NCBI RefSeq assembly: GCF_000721175.1
Contig: NZ_JOEZ01000012.1
Location: 259,040 to 323,039 of the forward strand
DNA: 64,000 nt
Direction of reading: 5' to 3'
DNA from: Streptomyces anulatus
Lineage (GTDB): Bacteria; Actinomycetota; Actinomycetes; Streptomycetales; Streptomycetaceae
The notes beneath the pieces are model-generated. The model searched no databases, was not told the DNA's origin, and saw only the letters and a program-made list of their open reading frames with translations. Shown here piece by piece: positions 55,151-64,000 of this stretch. Both the position numbers and the translations under genes were made by a program. Every line of letters begins with the position of its first letter. Positions within the stretch are counted from its first letter, which is position 1.

Positions 55151-56896
55151 TCACCCGTCGGCGCGGGCCGTGGCCAGCAGCTCCTCGGCGTGGGCGCGGG
55201 CCGTCTCGGAGTCCTCCTGGCCCGCCAGCATCCGGGACAGCTCCCGGACCCGGTCCTCGCCCTCCAGGACGGTGACGCCGCTGCGGGTCACCGAGCCGTC
55301 CACGGTCTTCTCCACCAGCAGTTGCCGGTCGGCGAAGGCCGCGACCTGCGGCAGGTGGGTGACGACCACGACCTGCGCGGACCGGGCGAGCTTGGCGAGC
55401 CGCCGGCCGACCTCGACCGCCGCCTTGCCGCCGACGCCCGCGTCGACCTCGTCGAAGAGATACGTCGGTACGGGATCGGATCCCGCGAAGACGACCTCGA
55501 CCGCGAGCATCACCCGGGACAGCTCACCGCCCGACGCGCCCTTGGCGATCGGCCGGGGCTGGGCCCCGGGGTGCGGAGCGAGCAGAAGTTCCACCTCGTC
55601 GGCGCCCGAAGGACCGTAGGCGACACTCCGCCCGCCGATGTCGATGCCGGACGCCTCGTCGGCCGCCTCGGTCTGCCGGATCGCGAAGGAGACCCGGGCG
55701 TGCGGCATGGCGAGCGAGGCCAGCTCCTCGGTCACCGCCTCCGCGAACCGTGCGGCGGCTTCCGTACGCGCGTCGGTCAACGCCTGTCCGAGCACGGAGA
55801 GTTCGGCCCGCAGCGCGTCGCGCTCGGCGGTCAGTTCGCCGATCCGCTCGTCGTCGCCCTCCAGCTCGGTGAGCCGGCCGGCACCCTCCTGGGCCCAGGC
55901 GAGAACCGCCGCGATGTCGGTGCCGTACTTGCGGGTCAGGGCGGTCAGCGCGGCCCGGCGCTCCTCCACGGCGGCCAGCCGCAGCGGATCGGCCTCCAGC
56001 TGGTCGGCGTACCCGGCCAGCTCACCCGACACATCGGCGATCAGGATGGAGATCTCCCCGATCCGGTCCGCCAGCGCGGCAAGCGCCGGGTCATGGGCCC
56101 GGACCCCGTCCAGAGCCTGCCCGGCGGCGGCGACCACGGTGGTGGCGTCGACCCCCTCCGGATCCTCCGGGTTCCCCGCCAGCGCGGTGTGCGCGAGGGA
56201 GGCGGCGGAAGCGAGGGCCTCGGCGTGCCCGAGCCGCTCCGCCTCGGCGGCCAGCTCGACGTCCTCGCCCGGCAACGGCTCCACGGCCGCGACCTCGTTC
56301 AGGCCGAAGCGCAGCAGATCCGCCTCCTGGGCCCGCTCCCGGGCCCGGGTGGTCAGCTCCTCCAAGGTGGCGGCGACGGTCCTCAGCCGGCGGTAGGCCG
56401 CCGCGTACCTGGCGTGCGGGACCTCCACACCCTCTCCTGCGTACCGGTCCAGGGCTCCCCGCTGCCGCGCGGGCTTGAGCAGTCCCTGCTGGTCGGTCTG
56501 GCCGTGCACGGCGACGAGTTCGTCCGCGAGCTCGGCGAGGACCCCCACCGGCACGGATCTGCCGCCGAGGTGGGCCCGTGAGCGCCCTTCCGCCGAAACG
56601 GTACGGCTGATGAGCAGCGCACCGTCGTCGAGCTCCGCCCCGGCCTCCTCGGCCCGCAGCGCCGCCGCGTCGCCCTCGGACACCGTGATCCGGCCCTCGA
56701 CGACCGCGGCCTTGGCCCCGACCCGTACGAGAGCGGGGTCCGCGCGCCCGCCGAGCAGCAGCCCGAGGCTCGTGACGACCATGGTCTTGCCCGCGCCGGT
56801 CTCACCCGTCACCGCGGTGAAACCGGGTGACAGTTCCACCACCGCGTCGTCGATGACTCCGAGCGACCGTATCCGCATCTCCTCCAGCACGGACAT
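55151..56896 (-). CDS. recN: DNA repair protein RecN
   Basis: A 581-residue SMC-like ATPase in double-strand break repair. Start ATG 56896 (MSVLEEMRIRSLGVIDD); ATG 56881 is alternative. Walker A GETGAGKTM near residue 35, coiled-coil arms in the middle, the ABC signature SGGELSRVMLAVEVVF and Walker B TYLFDEVDAGVGG near residue 480. It is 106 bp downstream of nadK and probably in one operon with nadK and tlyA. Confidence 0.97.
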   Translation of the reverse strand: MSVLEEMRIRSLGVIDDAVVELSPGFTAVTGETGAGKTMVVTSLGLLLGGRADPALVRVGAKAAVVEGRITVSEGDAAALRAEEAGAELDDGALLISRTVSAEGRSRAHLGGRSVPVGVLAELADELVAVHGQTDQQGLLKPARQRGALDRYAGEGVEVPHARYAAAYRRLRTVAATLEELTTRARERAQEADLLRFGLNEVAAVEPLPGEDVELAAEAERLGHAEALASAASLAHTALAGNPEDPEGVDATTVVAAAGQALDGVRAHDPALAALADRIGEISILIADVSGELAGYADQLEADPLRLAAVEERRAALTALTRKYGTDIAAVLAWAQEGAGRLTELEGDDERIGELTAERDALRAELSVLGQALTDARTEAAARFAEAVTEELASLAMPHARVSFAIRQTEAADEASGIDIGGRSVAYGPSGADEVELLLAPHPGAQPRPIAKGASGGELSRVMLAVEVVFAGSDPVPTYLFDEVDAGVGGKAAVEVGRRLAKLARSAQVVVVTHLPQVAAFADRQLLVEKTVDGSVTRSGVTVLEGEDRVRELSRMLAGQEDSETARAHAEELLATARADG

Positions 56897-57002
56897 GACC
56901 TTACGAGGTCCCGGGCCGGACGCGCGACGGCCCCCGCTCCGGGATTCACTCTCCCGAGCGTTCCCGAGGGGCACGGGGGCCGTGAAGCATCCGCGGCGAC
57001 CG

Positions 57003-57904
57003 TCAGTGGGGCGCACCCCGCCACCCCGAGACGGGCAGCGCGAACTTCGCCACCAGCCGGTCGGTGAACGAGGCCTGGTGCAGCCGTGCCAGCCGTACGG
57101 GCACCGCACCGCGCCGTACCTCGACCCGCGCCCCGGCGGGCAGCTCCACGGTCCGCCGGCCGTCGCACCACAGCACCCCGTGCGGGGTGTGCGGCTGGAC
57201 CTCGACCGCGAGGACGGACGTGGGCGAGGTCACCAACGGCTTGGCGAAAAGCGCGTGGGCGCTGATCGGGACCATCAGCAGCGCCTCGACCTCGGGCCAG
57301 ACGACGGGCCCGCCCGCCGAGAAGGCGTACGCCGTCGAACCGGTCGGTGTCGCGCAGACGATCCCGTCGCAGCCGAACCCGGTGACCGGGCGGCCGTCGA
57401 TCTCCAGGACGACTTCGAGCATCCGCTCGGGCGACACCTTCTGCACGGCCGCCTCGTTGAGCGCCCAGTCGGTGTGCACGACGTCGCCGTTGCTGTGGAC
57501 GAGGACGTCCATCGTCATGCGCTCCTCGACCTCGTAGTCGCGGGTGACGACCCGGGAGACCACCTTGTCGAGGTCGTCGCGCTCGGCCTCGGCGAGGAAG
57601 CCGACGCGTCCGAGGTTGACGCCGAGCATCGGCACCCCGGAGGCGCGGGAGAACTCCGCGCCGCGCAGCAGGGTGCCGTCACCGCCGAGGACGATCAGCA
57701 GCTCGCAGCCGTCCACGGCGGCGGGGCTGGTGTCCGTGACCGTCTCCACCGTGTCCGGCAGCGGCAGATCGGCCGCTTCGGTCGCCAGGACCCGCACGCC
57801 GAGCCCGTTGCGCAACAGACCCTGCACGACGAGCTCCGCGCTGCGGATCGCCGCCGGCCGGCCGGTGTGCGCCAAAAGGAAGACTGTTCGTGCCGCATTC
57901 GTCG

Positions 57905-57908
<4 letters not shown>
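57003..57908 (-). CDS. nadK: NAD kinase
   Basis: A 301-residue enzyme phosphorylating NAD to NADP. GGDGT motif (VLGGDGTLLRGAE, about residue 75), VNLGRVGFLAE, and the Gly-rich CATPTGSTAYAFSAGGP. The start codon is TTG 57908, whose TTGA overlaps the tlyA stop; this 4-bp overlap makes translational coupling likely and supports the unusual start. Confidence 0.96.
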
Positions 57909-58720
<812 letters not shown>

Positions 58721-58727
58721 GTTCGGT

Positions 58728-59063
58728 TCAGCTCCTGTTGTCGTGATGCGTGTACTGCGAAGGCGTGGGTACGGGACCGGGTGCGGCGGCCGGACGGGTG
58801 TCCAGCGAGGTGAGATCGGCCCGCAGCCCACGGTGTACATCCTCGTACACCTCGATGTGCCCCTCAGCGGTGAGGTGGTCCGCGTCGGCCAGACGCTCCA
58901 GCCGGGAGTCCACCGCGGCGTGGCCGGTGGGGGTGCGCACGACGCCGAGGGGCGTGGGCTCGGCGGGCTCGAAGGAGGGCGCCTCGGCGGCCGGCGCCTC
59001 GGTCACCGGCTCATCGGGCGTGCTCACGGGCGGTGTCCCCGCCTCCGGCGTCCAGTCGCTCAT
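58728..59063 (-). CDS. conserved small acidic protein upstream of tlyA
   Basis: A 111-residue protein from ATG 59063, 7 bp upstream of tlyA on the same strand, so probably co-transcribed. The first 45 residues are Pro/Glu/Ala-rich and disordered. The middle (VVRTPTGHAAVDSRLERLAD, then LTAEGHIEVYEDVHRGLRADL) is helical and looks conserved. Function unknown. Confidence 0.75.
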   Translation of the reverse strand: MSDWTPEAGTPPVSTPDEPVTEAPAAEAPSFEPAEPTPLGVVRTPTGHAAVDSRLERLADADHLTAEGHIEVYEDVHRGLRADLTSLDTRPAAAPGPVPTPSQYTHHDNRS

Positions 59064-59105
59064 GCCGAAACGCTACATCGACGGGCCGGTGTACCGTCGA
59101 GCACG

Positions 59106-59453
59106 ATGGCGACCATGGCGGAGTGCCGCAGCGCACTCAACAGATTTTCCGACAACCTCGCAGCCGCCGAGGGCGGCGTACGCGGCGCCGCGGCGCTCGA
59201 CCGCTCGCTGAGCTGTCACATCAAGGACCTCGACATCACGTTCACCGGCCGGCTGGCCGACGGCCGGATCAGCGTGCGGGACACGGTCGAGGGGCCGCCC
59301 CGGGAGAAGGCCGAGATCAGGCTCGCGATGACGGGCGACGACCTGGTGGCCCTGGTGGACGGCGACCTGAACTTCGCGAAGGCATGGGCCTCGGGCCGCG
59401 TCCGCCTGGAGGCGGGCTTCCGGGACCTCCTGAAACTGAGATCCCTGCTGTAG
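59106..59453 (+). CDS. SCP2 sterol-carrier-like domain protein
   Basis: A 115-residue single-domain protein from ATG 59106, 42 bp from the divergent small acidic gene. The fold pattern CHIKDLDITFTGRLADGRI, then AEIRLAMTGDDLVALVDGDL and a final FRDLLKLRSLL helix matches SCP2-type lipid-binding proteins. The ligand is unknown. Confidence 0.85.
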   Translation: MATMAECRSALNRFSDNLAAAEGGVRGAAALDRSLSCHIKDLDITFTGRLADGRISVRDTVEGPPREKAEIRLAMTGDDLVALVDGDLNFAKAWASGRVRLEAGFRDLLKLRSLL

Positions 59454-59532
59454 CCCTGTCAAGCAGTTCGAGCCCGTCCGGCGATCGAGGACACAGCGCC
59501 CACCGGGGCGCAACCCGCACTCGCCCACAACC

Positions 59533-60333
59533 TCAGGCGGCAACCTTCCGAGCCTTACGGGCCGCAGGCACGACCAGCGGCGTACCCGTCTCCGGATCAT
59601 CGATCACCTGACACCGCATCCCGAACACCCGCTCCACCAACTCCGCGTCGACGACCTCCGAAGGCGGCCCCTCCGCGACGATCGCCCCGTCCCGCATCGC
59701 GATGAGGTGCGTGGCGTACCGCGCGGCGTGGTTCAGGTCGTGGAGCACGGCGACCAGCGTCCGCCCCTGCGTCTCGTGCAGCTCCGCGCACAGGTCGAGC
59801 ACATCGATCTGGTGCTGGATGTCGAGATACGTCGTCGGCTCGTCGAGCAGCAGCAGCGGCGTCTGCTGGGCCAGCGCCATGGCGATCCAGACCCGCTGAC
59901 GCTGACCGCCGGACAGTTCGTCGACATAGCGGTCGGCCAGCTCGGCGACGCCGGTGGAGCCCATGGACTCGTTCACCACCCGCTCGTCCTGCGGCGACCA
60001 CTGCCGCAGCAGCCCCTGGTGGGGGTACCGGCCGCGGGCGACGAGGTCGGCGACGGTGATCCCGTCGGGGGCTATGGAGGACTGCGGCAGCAGCCCCAGC
60101 GTCCGGGCGACCTTCTTCGCGGGCAGCTGGTGGATGGTCTGCCCGTCCAGCAGCACCTGACCCCGGCTCGGCTTCAGCATCCGGGCGAGCGCCCGCAGCA
60201 GGGTCGACTTGCCGCAGGCGTTGGGACCGACGATCACGGTGAAGGAGTTGTCGGGAATCTCCACCGAGAGGTTCTCGGTGATGACCCGCTGGTCGTAGCC
60301 GAGGGTCACCGATTCCGCGGTGAGGCGCTGCAT
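59533..60333 (-). CDS. siderophore-type ABC transporter ATP-binding protein
   Basis: A 266-residue ATPase of the FecE/FepC class energising ferric-siderophore import. Walker A GPNACGKSTLLRAL (about residue 40), Q-loop LPQSSIAPDG, signature LSGGQRQRVWIAMALAQ, Walker B LLLLDEPTTYLD and the H-loop HDLNHAARYATH are intact. ATG 60333 has GGGAG upstream. No permease or binding protein lies next to it. An iron box precedes it. Confidence 0.93.
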   Translation of the reverse strand: MQRLTAESVTLGYDQRVITENLSVEIPDNSFTVIVGPNACGKSTLLRALARMLKPSRGQVLLDGQTIHQLPAKKVARTLGLLPQSSIAPDGITVADLVARGRYPHQGLLRQWSPQDERVVNESMGSTGVAELADRYVDELSGGQRQRVWIAMALAQQTPLLLLDEPTTYLDIQHQIDVLDLCAELHETQGRTLVAVLHDLNHAARYATHLIAMRDGAIVAEGPPSEVVDAELVERVFGMRCQVIDDPETGTPLVVPAARKARKVAA

Positions 60334-60403
60334 GGTCGTACTCCCGGAGTCGGTGAGGTGGAGCGGCACGGCGCGGGGCACGGGCGGACCACCGAGCAGC
60401 ACC

Positions 60404-60423
60404 AGGTTAGGTTAACCTATCCT
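60404..60423. promoter_or_regulatory. iron box (DmdR/IdeR-type operator)
   Basis: A 20-bp near-palindrome, AGGTTAGGTT then AACCTATCCT, whose halves match at 9 of 10 positions, 71 bp upstream of the siderophore ATPase start. It fits the actinobacterial iron-repressor consensus (TTAGGTTAG-type), so repression under iron sufficiency is expected. Confidence 0.8.
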
Positions 60424-60509
60424 CTCCTTGGCGCCACGGGTCCCTGGCTGCCGCTCCACGCCCTCAACACCCTCGCGGACAAGGCACGTCGGGCGCTCCG
60501 GGGAGCGGC

Positions 60510-61541
60510 TCAGAGCCCGATTCCGGCGAGGGCCTTCCCCGTCCTCAGCCCGCACACGCCCGCACCGGCGGAGGTCCAGGCGGCCGCGCAGAGCGCCCGC
60601 AGCCCGTCGAGCGCGTCGCCTTCACCTTCCAGGACCAGCTCGTCCCCGCGCACGGCGGCGGTCCAACCCCCGCACCGGTACGCGTCAGCGACCGGCGTGA
60701 CCTCGGGCTGCCCGGTCAGCAGCCCCCGCAGGTCCCCGTCCACATAGGTCGGCCGGTGCTGCGGCGGAGCGGCCAGCAACTGCGCCGCGTCGGTCACCCC
60801 GGTCAGCACCAGCAGCGAGTCCACGCCCCCGTTGAACGCGCCCTCGATGTCCGTGTCCAGCCGGTCCCCGACGACGATCGGCCGCTCGGCCCCGGTCCGC
60901 AGCACGGTCTCGCGGTGCATCGGCGGCAACGGCTTCCCGGCGACCTGCGGCTCGGCACCGGTGGCGATCCGGACGACCTCGACCGCGGCCCCGTTGCCGG
61001 GCGCGATACCCCGGGCGCCCGGGATGGTCAGGTCGGTGTTGGACGCGAACCACGGCAGCCCGCGCCGGATCGCGTAGCTCGCCTCGGCGAACCGCCCCCA
61101 CGTCATGTCCGGCCCGCCGTACCCCTGGACCACCGCCGCCGGGTCGTCGTCCGCCGACTCCACGGGCACCAGCCCACGCTCGCGCACGGCGACCCGCAGC
61201 CCCTCGCCGCCGATCAACAGCACCCGGGCCCCCGGCGGCAGCTGACCGGCGGCGAGCCGGGCGACGGCCTGGGCGGAGGTGATCACGTCGGCGGGGTCGG
61301 TGGGCACCCCGAGTTCCGTCAGGTGCCCCGCCACCGCGTCCGGCGTCCGCAGCGCGTTGTTGGTGACGTACGCGAGGTGCATGCCCCCGGCCCGTGCCTC
61401 GGCCAGCGACTCCACGGCGTGGCCGATGGCCTCACCGCCCGCGTACACGACCCCGTCGAGGTCGAGGAGAGCCGTGTCGTACGCCTCGCTCAGCGCCGTG
61501 CTGCTTCCCGCCGGCCGGACCCGGCCGTGCTGGTGGCTCAT
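60510..61541 (-). CDS. HAD-IIA family hydrolase
   Basis: A 343-residue phosphatase of the NagD/PGP class. ATG 61541 has GAGGAG 8 bp upstream. HAD motif I is LLDLDGVVYAGG (nucleophile Asp, about residue 25), motif II lies in YVTNNALRTP, and motif IV in PIVVGDRLDTDIEGAFNGG. The C2-type cap and a C-terminal extension of about 70 residues are present. The substrate is probably a small phosphorylated metabolite; not identified. Confidence 0.9.
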   Translation of the reverse strand: MSHQHGRVRPAGSSTALSEAYDTALLDLDGVVYAGGEAIGHAVESLAEARAGGMHLAYVTNNALRTPDAVAGHLTELGVPTDPADVITSAQAVARLAAGQLPPGARVLLIGGEGLRVAVRERGLVPVESADDDPAAVVQGYGGPDMTWGRFAEASYAIRRGLPWFASNTDLTIPGARGIAPGNGAAVEVVRIATGAEPQVAGKPLPPMHRETVLRTGAERPIVVGDRLDTDIEGAFNGGVDSLLVLTGVTDAAQLLAAPPQHRPTYVDGDLRGLLTGQPEVTPVADAYRCGGWTAAVRGDELVLEGEGDALDGLRALCAAAWTSAGAGVCGLRTGKALAGIGL

Positions 61542-61601
61542 ATGACTCGCTCCTCTTCGCTCTGTATCTGCCCCGGCCATCGCGTATGCCCTGTGCACAC
61601 A

Positions 61602-61607
61602 TACGAT
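61602..61607 (+). promoter_or_regulatory. candidate -10 box for a leaderless DUF1015 transcript
   Basis: TACGAT ends 6 bp before the ATG at 61614 with no ribosome-binding site between, which is the usual spacing for a leaderless mRNA starting on the A of ATG. No good -35 was found. Confidence 0.4.
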
Positions 61608-61613
61608 GCCCTG

Positions 61614-62894
61614 ATGAACACTTCAGGTCCCGTCGACCAGGGGCTGCGGCTTATCCCGTTCCGCGGACTGCGTTACGTCCCCGAGCGGGTCGGCAGCCTT
61701 GCCGCCGTGACCTCGCCCCCGTACGACGTGGTCGTCCGGCCCGACGGGCTGCACCACCTGGAGTCGGCGGATCCGCACAACATCGTGCGCCTCATCCTCC
61801 CCCAGGCCGAAACGGCCCGGGACCGGCACCGCCAGGCGGCCGCCACACTGGACCGCTGGCAGGCCGAGGGGGTCATCGCCCCGGACCCGGACCCGGTGCT
61901 GTACGTCTACGAGCAGCGGAACGACGAGATCCTCCAGCGGGGCGTGATCGGCGCCCTGGCCCTCTCCCCGGCCGCCGAGGGCGTCGTGCTGCCCCATGAG
62001 GACGTCATGGACGACGTCGTCGCGGACCGCGCGGAGCTGATGCGCACGACCGGGGCCCATCTGGAACCGCTGCTGCTGACCTACCGCGGCGAGCCGGGCC
62101 CGCCGGCCGGCGCGGCAGCGGTCATCGAGCGCACGGTCCTGCGGGAGCCGCTGCTCGCCACCACGACGGAGGACGGCTTCAGGCACCGGCTCTGGGCCGT
62201 GACGGACCCGGCCGAGCGGAGCGAGATCGAGACAGACCTCGCCCGGCACCAGGCTCTCATCGCGGACGGCCACCACCGCTGGGCCACCTACCTCCGGCTC
62301 CAGCAGGAACAGACCGCGCCGGGGCCCTGGGACTACGGCCTCGTCCTCCTCGTCGACACGGCCCGCCACCCGCTCCAGGTCCGCGCCATCCACCGGCTCC
62401 TGCGCGGACTGCCGGTTCCCCGGGCCGTGAAGGCGCTGACCGGTCTCTTCCGGGTCCAGCCGGTCGAAGGACCACTCCCCCGGGCACTCGACGCGCTGGC
62501 CGAAGCGGCGGCCGATGGCAACGCGTTCCTCCTCGCCGGCGACGGCGGCTTCCACCTGGTGGACCGCCCCGACCCGGCCCTGCTGGCCCGCACCGTCCGG
62601 ACGGACCGCCCCGACGCCTGGCGCACCCTGGACGCGACGGTCCTGCACTCCGCGCTGCTCGACGACGTGTGGCGGATCCCCGACGCGCCCGAGCACATCG
62701 GCTACATCCACGACACCGAGGCAGCCGTCGAACAGGCGGAACGCCTCGACGCCACGGCGGTCCTGATGCATCCCGTGCGCGAAGAGGTCGTCCGGGACCT
62801 GGCCCGGCAGGGTGTCACGATGCCCCGCAAGTCGACGTCGCTCGGCCCGAAGCCGGCCACGGGCCTGGTCATGCGGAGCCTCACCCTCGGCTGA
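61614..62894 (+). CDS. DUF1015 domain protein
   Basis: A 426-residue protein from ATG 61614. DUF1015 hallmarks: LIPFRGLRYVPERVGSLAAVTSPPYDVV at the start, ADGHHRWATYLRLQQE in the middle (the ADGHHR motif is diagnostic) and IGYIHDTEAAVEQ near the end. Widely conserved and sometimes described as a putative kinase or serine-related enzyme; the reaction is not certain. It is divergent from the HAD gene and ends at a strong terminator. Confidence 0.9.
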   Translation: MNTSGPVDQGLRLIPFRGLRYVPERVGSLAAVTSPPYDVVVRPDGLHHLESADPHNIVRLILPQAETARDRHRQAAATLDRWQAEGVIAPDPDPVLYVYEQRNDEILQRGVIGALALSPAAEGVVLPHEDVMDDVVADRAELMRTTGAHLEPLLLTYRGEPGPPAGAAAVIERTVLREPLLATTTEDGFRHRLWAVTDPAERSEIETDLARHQALIADGHHRWATYLRLQQEQTAPGPWDYGLVLLVDTARHPLQVRAIHRLLRGLPVPRAVKALTGLFRVQPVEGPLPRALDALAEAAADGNAFLLAGDGGFHLVDRPDPALLARTVRTDRPDAWRTLDATVLHSALLDDVWRIPDAPEHIGYIHDTEAAVEQAERLDATAVLMHPVREEVVRDLARQGVTMPRKSTSLGPKPATGLVMRSLTLG

Positions 62895-62907
62895 CGGTCG
62901 ACCGGAA

Positions 62908-62954
62908 CGAAGAAGGGGCGGCACTCCGACTACCGGAGTGCCGCCCCTTCTTCG
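62908..62954. terminator. 21-bp perfect-stem bidirectional terminator
   Basis: Arms 62908-62928 and 62934-62954 are perfectly complementary with a 5-nt loop, between convergent DUF1015 and TPR genes; TTCTTCG at the distal arm resembles a T-rich end. Confidence 0.92.
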
Positions 62955-62961
62955 TCAGCAA

Positions 62962-64000
62962 CTAGCCCTTGACCGATCCGTCCGCAGGACCGTCCTGGTC
63001 GTGATCCAGATCCTCGTCCAGGTCCTGTTCCGTGCCGACGGCCTCACGCGCGTCGTCGCGGACCGCGGGAGCATCCTCGTCCGCCTCGTCGTCACCGAGG
63101 ACGTCGACGAACTCGACGCCGTCGAGCGCGGCGAGCCGGTCCGACGCGTCGGTGGAACCGTCCTTGTCGGCCTCCAGCGCCTTCCCGAACCATTCCCGCG
63201 CCTCGTCCTCGCGTCCTGCCTCCAGCAGGGCGTCCGCGTAGGCGTAGCGAAGTCGCGGCGTCCACGGCTGCACGGAGTTGGACGCGAGCTCGGGGCTCTG
63301 GAGCGTCACGATGGCGGCGTCGATCTGGCCCATGTCACGGCGTGCCCCGGCGGCCACCAGCCGCATCTCGACCTGCCCGGCCTTGTCCAGCTTCTGCACC
63401 TCGGGCTCACCGGCCATGGCCATCGCCCGCTCAGGCCGTCCGAGCCCGCGCTCACAGTCCGCCATGACGGGCCACAGGTCCACGGACCCGGTCATCCGCC
63501 TGGCCGCCCGGAACTCGGCGAGCGCCTCGGCGTACTTCTGCGTCGCGTAGGCCGCGAACCCGGCCGCCTCACGCACAGCAGCGACGCGGGACGCGAGCCG
63601 GAGGGCGATACGGGCGTACGCGTACGCCTCCTCGGGGTCCTCGTCGATCAGCCGGGCCACCATGACGAGGTTGCGCGCGACGTCCTCGGCAAGGGTCTTC
63701 GGCAGGCTCATGAGCTCCTGGCGTACGTCCTTGTCGATCTCGTCGCCCGTGACGTCGTCCGGAATCGGCAGCCGCTTGATCGGCTCGCGGTCGCGGTCAT
63801 GTTCCCGGTCGTCGCGGCCCCGGAAACCACCGCGGTCCCGGTCGTCGCGCTGGCCGCCACGGTATCCGCCCCGGTCCCTGTCGCCGCCCCGGTCGTCACG
63901 ACGGAAGCCGCCACCGGAACCACCGGAGGGCCGGTTGTCATCACGACGGAACCCACCACCGGAGGGCCGGTCGTCATCACGGCGGGGACCGCGGGGGCGG
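62962..64000 (-). CDS. TPR-type protein with RG/DR-rich N-terminal region (5' end outside window)
   Basis: The frame is open from the right edge to the stop at 62962; the start lies beyond 64000. An internal ATG at 63711 is not the start, because coding sequence continues upstream (LPIPDDVTGDEIDKDVRQEL). The upstream part is a disordered, Arg/Asp/Gly-rich segment with units such as GGGFRRDDNRPSGG and RDRGGYRGG. The helical TPR part (about 63711-63150) includes AYAYARIALRLASRVAAVRE and AREWFGKALEAD, then an acidic tail. RG-rich arms often bind RNA; role unknown. Confidence 0.8.
   Translation of the reverse strand, partial: RPRGPRRDDDRPSGGGFRRDDNRPSGGSGGGFRRDDRGGDRDRGGYRGGQRDDRDRGGFRGRDDREHDRDREPIKRLPIPDDVTGDEIDKDVRQELMSLPKTLAEDVARNLVMVARLIDEDPEEAYAYARIALRLASRVAAVREAAGFAAYATQKYAEALAEFRAARRMTGSVDLWPVMADCERGLGRPERAMAMAGEPEVQKLDKAGQVEMRLVAAGARRDMGQIDAAIVTLQSPELASNSVQPWTPRLRYAYADALLEAGREDEAREWFGKALEADKDGSTDASDRLAALDGVEFVDVLGDDEADEDAPAVRDDAREAVGTEQDLDEDLDHDQDGPADGSVKG

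Overview
High-GC actinobacterial DNA, almost certainly a Streptomyces chromosome. The support is a nearly canonical streptogrisin B precursor (15231-16130), a streptomycete secreted phospholipase A2, a SepF paralogue next to an acyl-CoA dehydrogenase, and the der / plsC / cmk / tyrA / aroH and ald / pyrG / recN / nadK / tlyA neighbourhoods arranged as in Streptomyces. GTG and TTG starts, 4-bp ATGA/GTGA/TTGA overlaps and long perfect-stem hairpins between convergent genes are frequent. No rRNA, tRNA, CRISPR array or intact insertion sequence was seen.

Layout. 0-17.5 kb is accessory: a broken MFS end, a DUF3533-type membrane protein, secreted phospholipase A2, two paralogous secreted S1 proteases (2.1-3.1 and 15.2-16.1 kb), an alpha/beta hydrolase, a complete fxs (FxSxx-COOH) peptide-maturation cluster (4.5-12.4 kb: fxsA, fxsB, fxsC, fxsT), a frameshifted unknown gene, a SLATT/DUF4231 membrane protein facing a SLOG-type nucleotide-sensor protein, then DUF1684 and an ABC binding-protein remnant. 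17.5-29 kb holds DUF5685, a SepF-like protein, acyl-CoA dehydrogenase, an MFS pump, a PAP2-like membrane protein, an I78-type inhibitor, a WYL regulator, a GT4 glycosyltransferase and two unknown proteins. 29-34 kb is a core operon (aroH-tyrA-cmk-plsC-der, transcribed leftward) interrupted by a MITE-like element. 34-38 kb carries a Rieske lipoprotein, a nucleotidyltransferase, SRPBCC, DUF6131 and a NUDIX regulator coupled to an ADP-ribosylglycohydrolase. 38-44.6 kb is the chromosome-organisation block rluB-scpB-scpA-(RHH-like)-parA followed by ald. 44.7-64 kb holds an NB-ARC/TPR protein, an ADP-ribose NUDIX, pyrG, a GH15 enzyme, a PucR regulator, a GT4, recN-nadK-tlyA, SCP2, a siderophore-type ABC ATPase with an iron box, a HAD phosphatase, DUF1015 and an RG-rich TPR protein running off the end.

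How parts work together. FxsA ends in F-S-S-A-L, the FxSxx-COOH signature. FxsB is the radical SAM/SPASM maturase that should crosslink it, and FxsC and FxsT bring TIR-like, ParA-like, NB-ARC and TPR modules, so a RiPP peptide is wired to NLR-like signalling proteins of unknown output. The fused second domain of FxsB appears to have lost the HExxH motif. About 1.1 kb away lies a SLATT/SLOG pair of the kind predicted to act in nucleotide-dependent conflict systems. This segment is bracketed by two same-orientation protease paralogues, which could recombine and delete it.

Three MITE-like elements (32141-32304, 33829-33989, 47767-47945) share an internal block and a short central hairpin but carry different terminal inverted repeats. 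One supplies the stop codon of pyrG. Family assignments are from recognition of motifs and memory; no database search was run.
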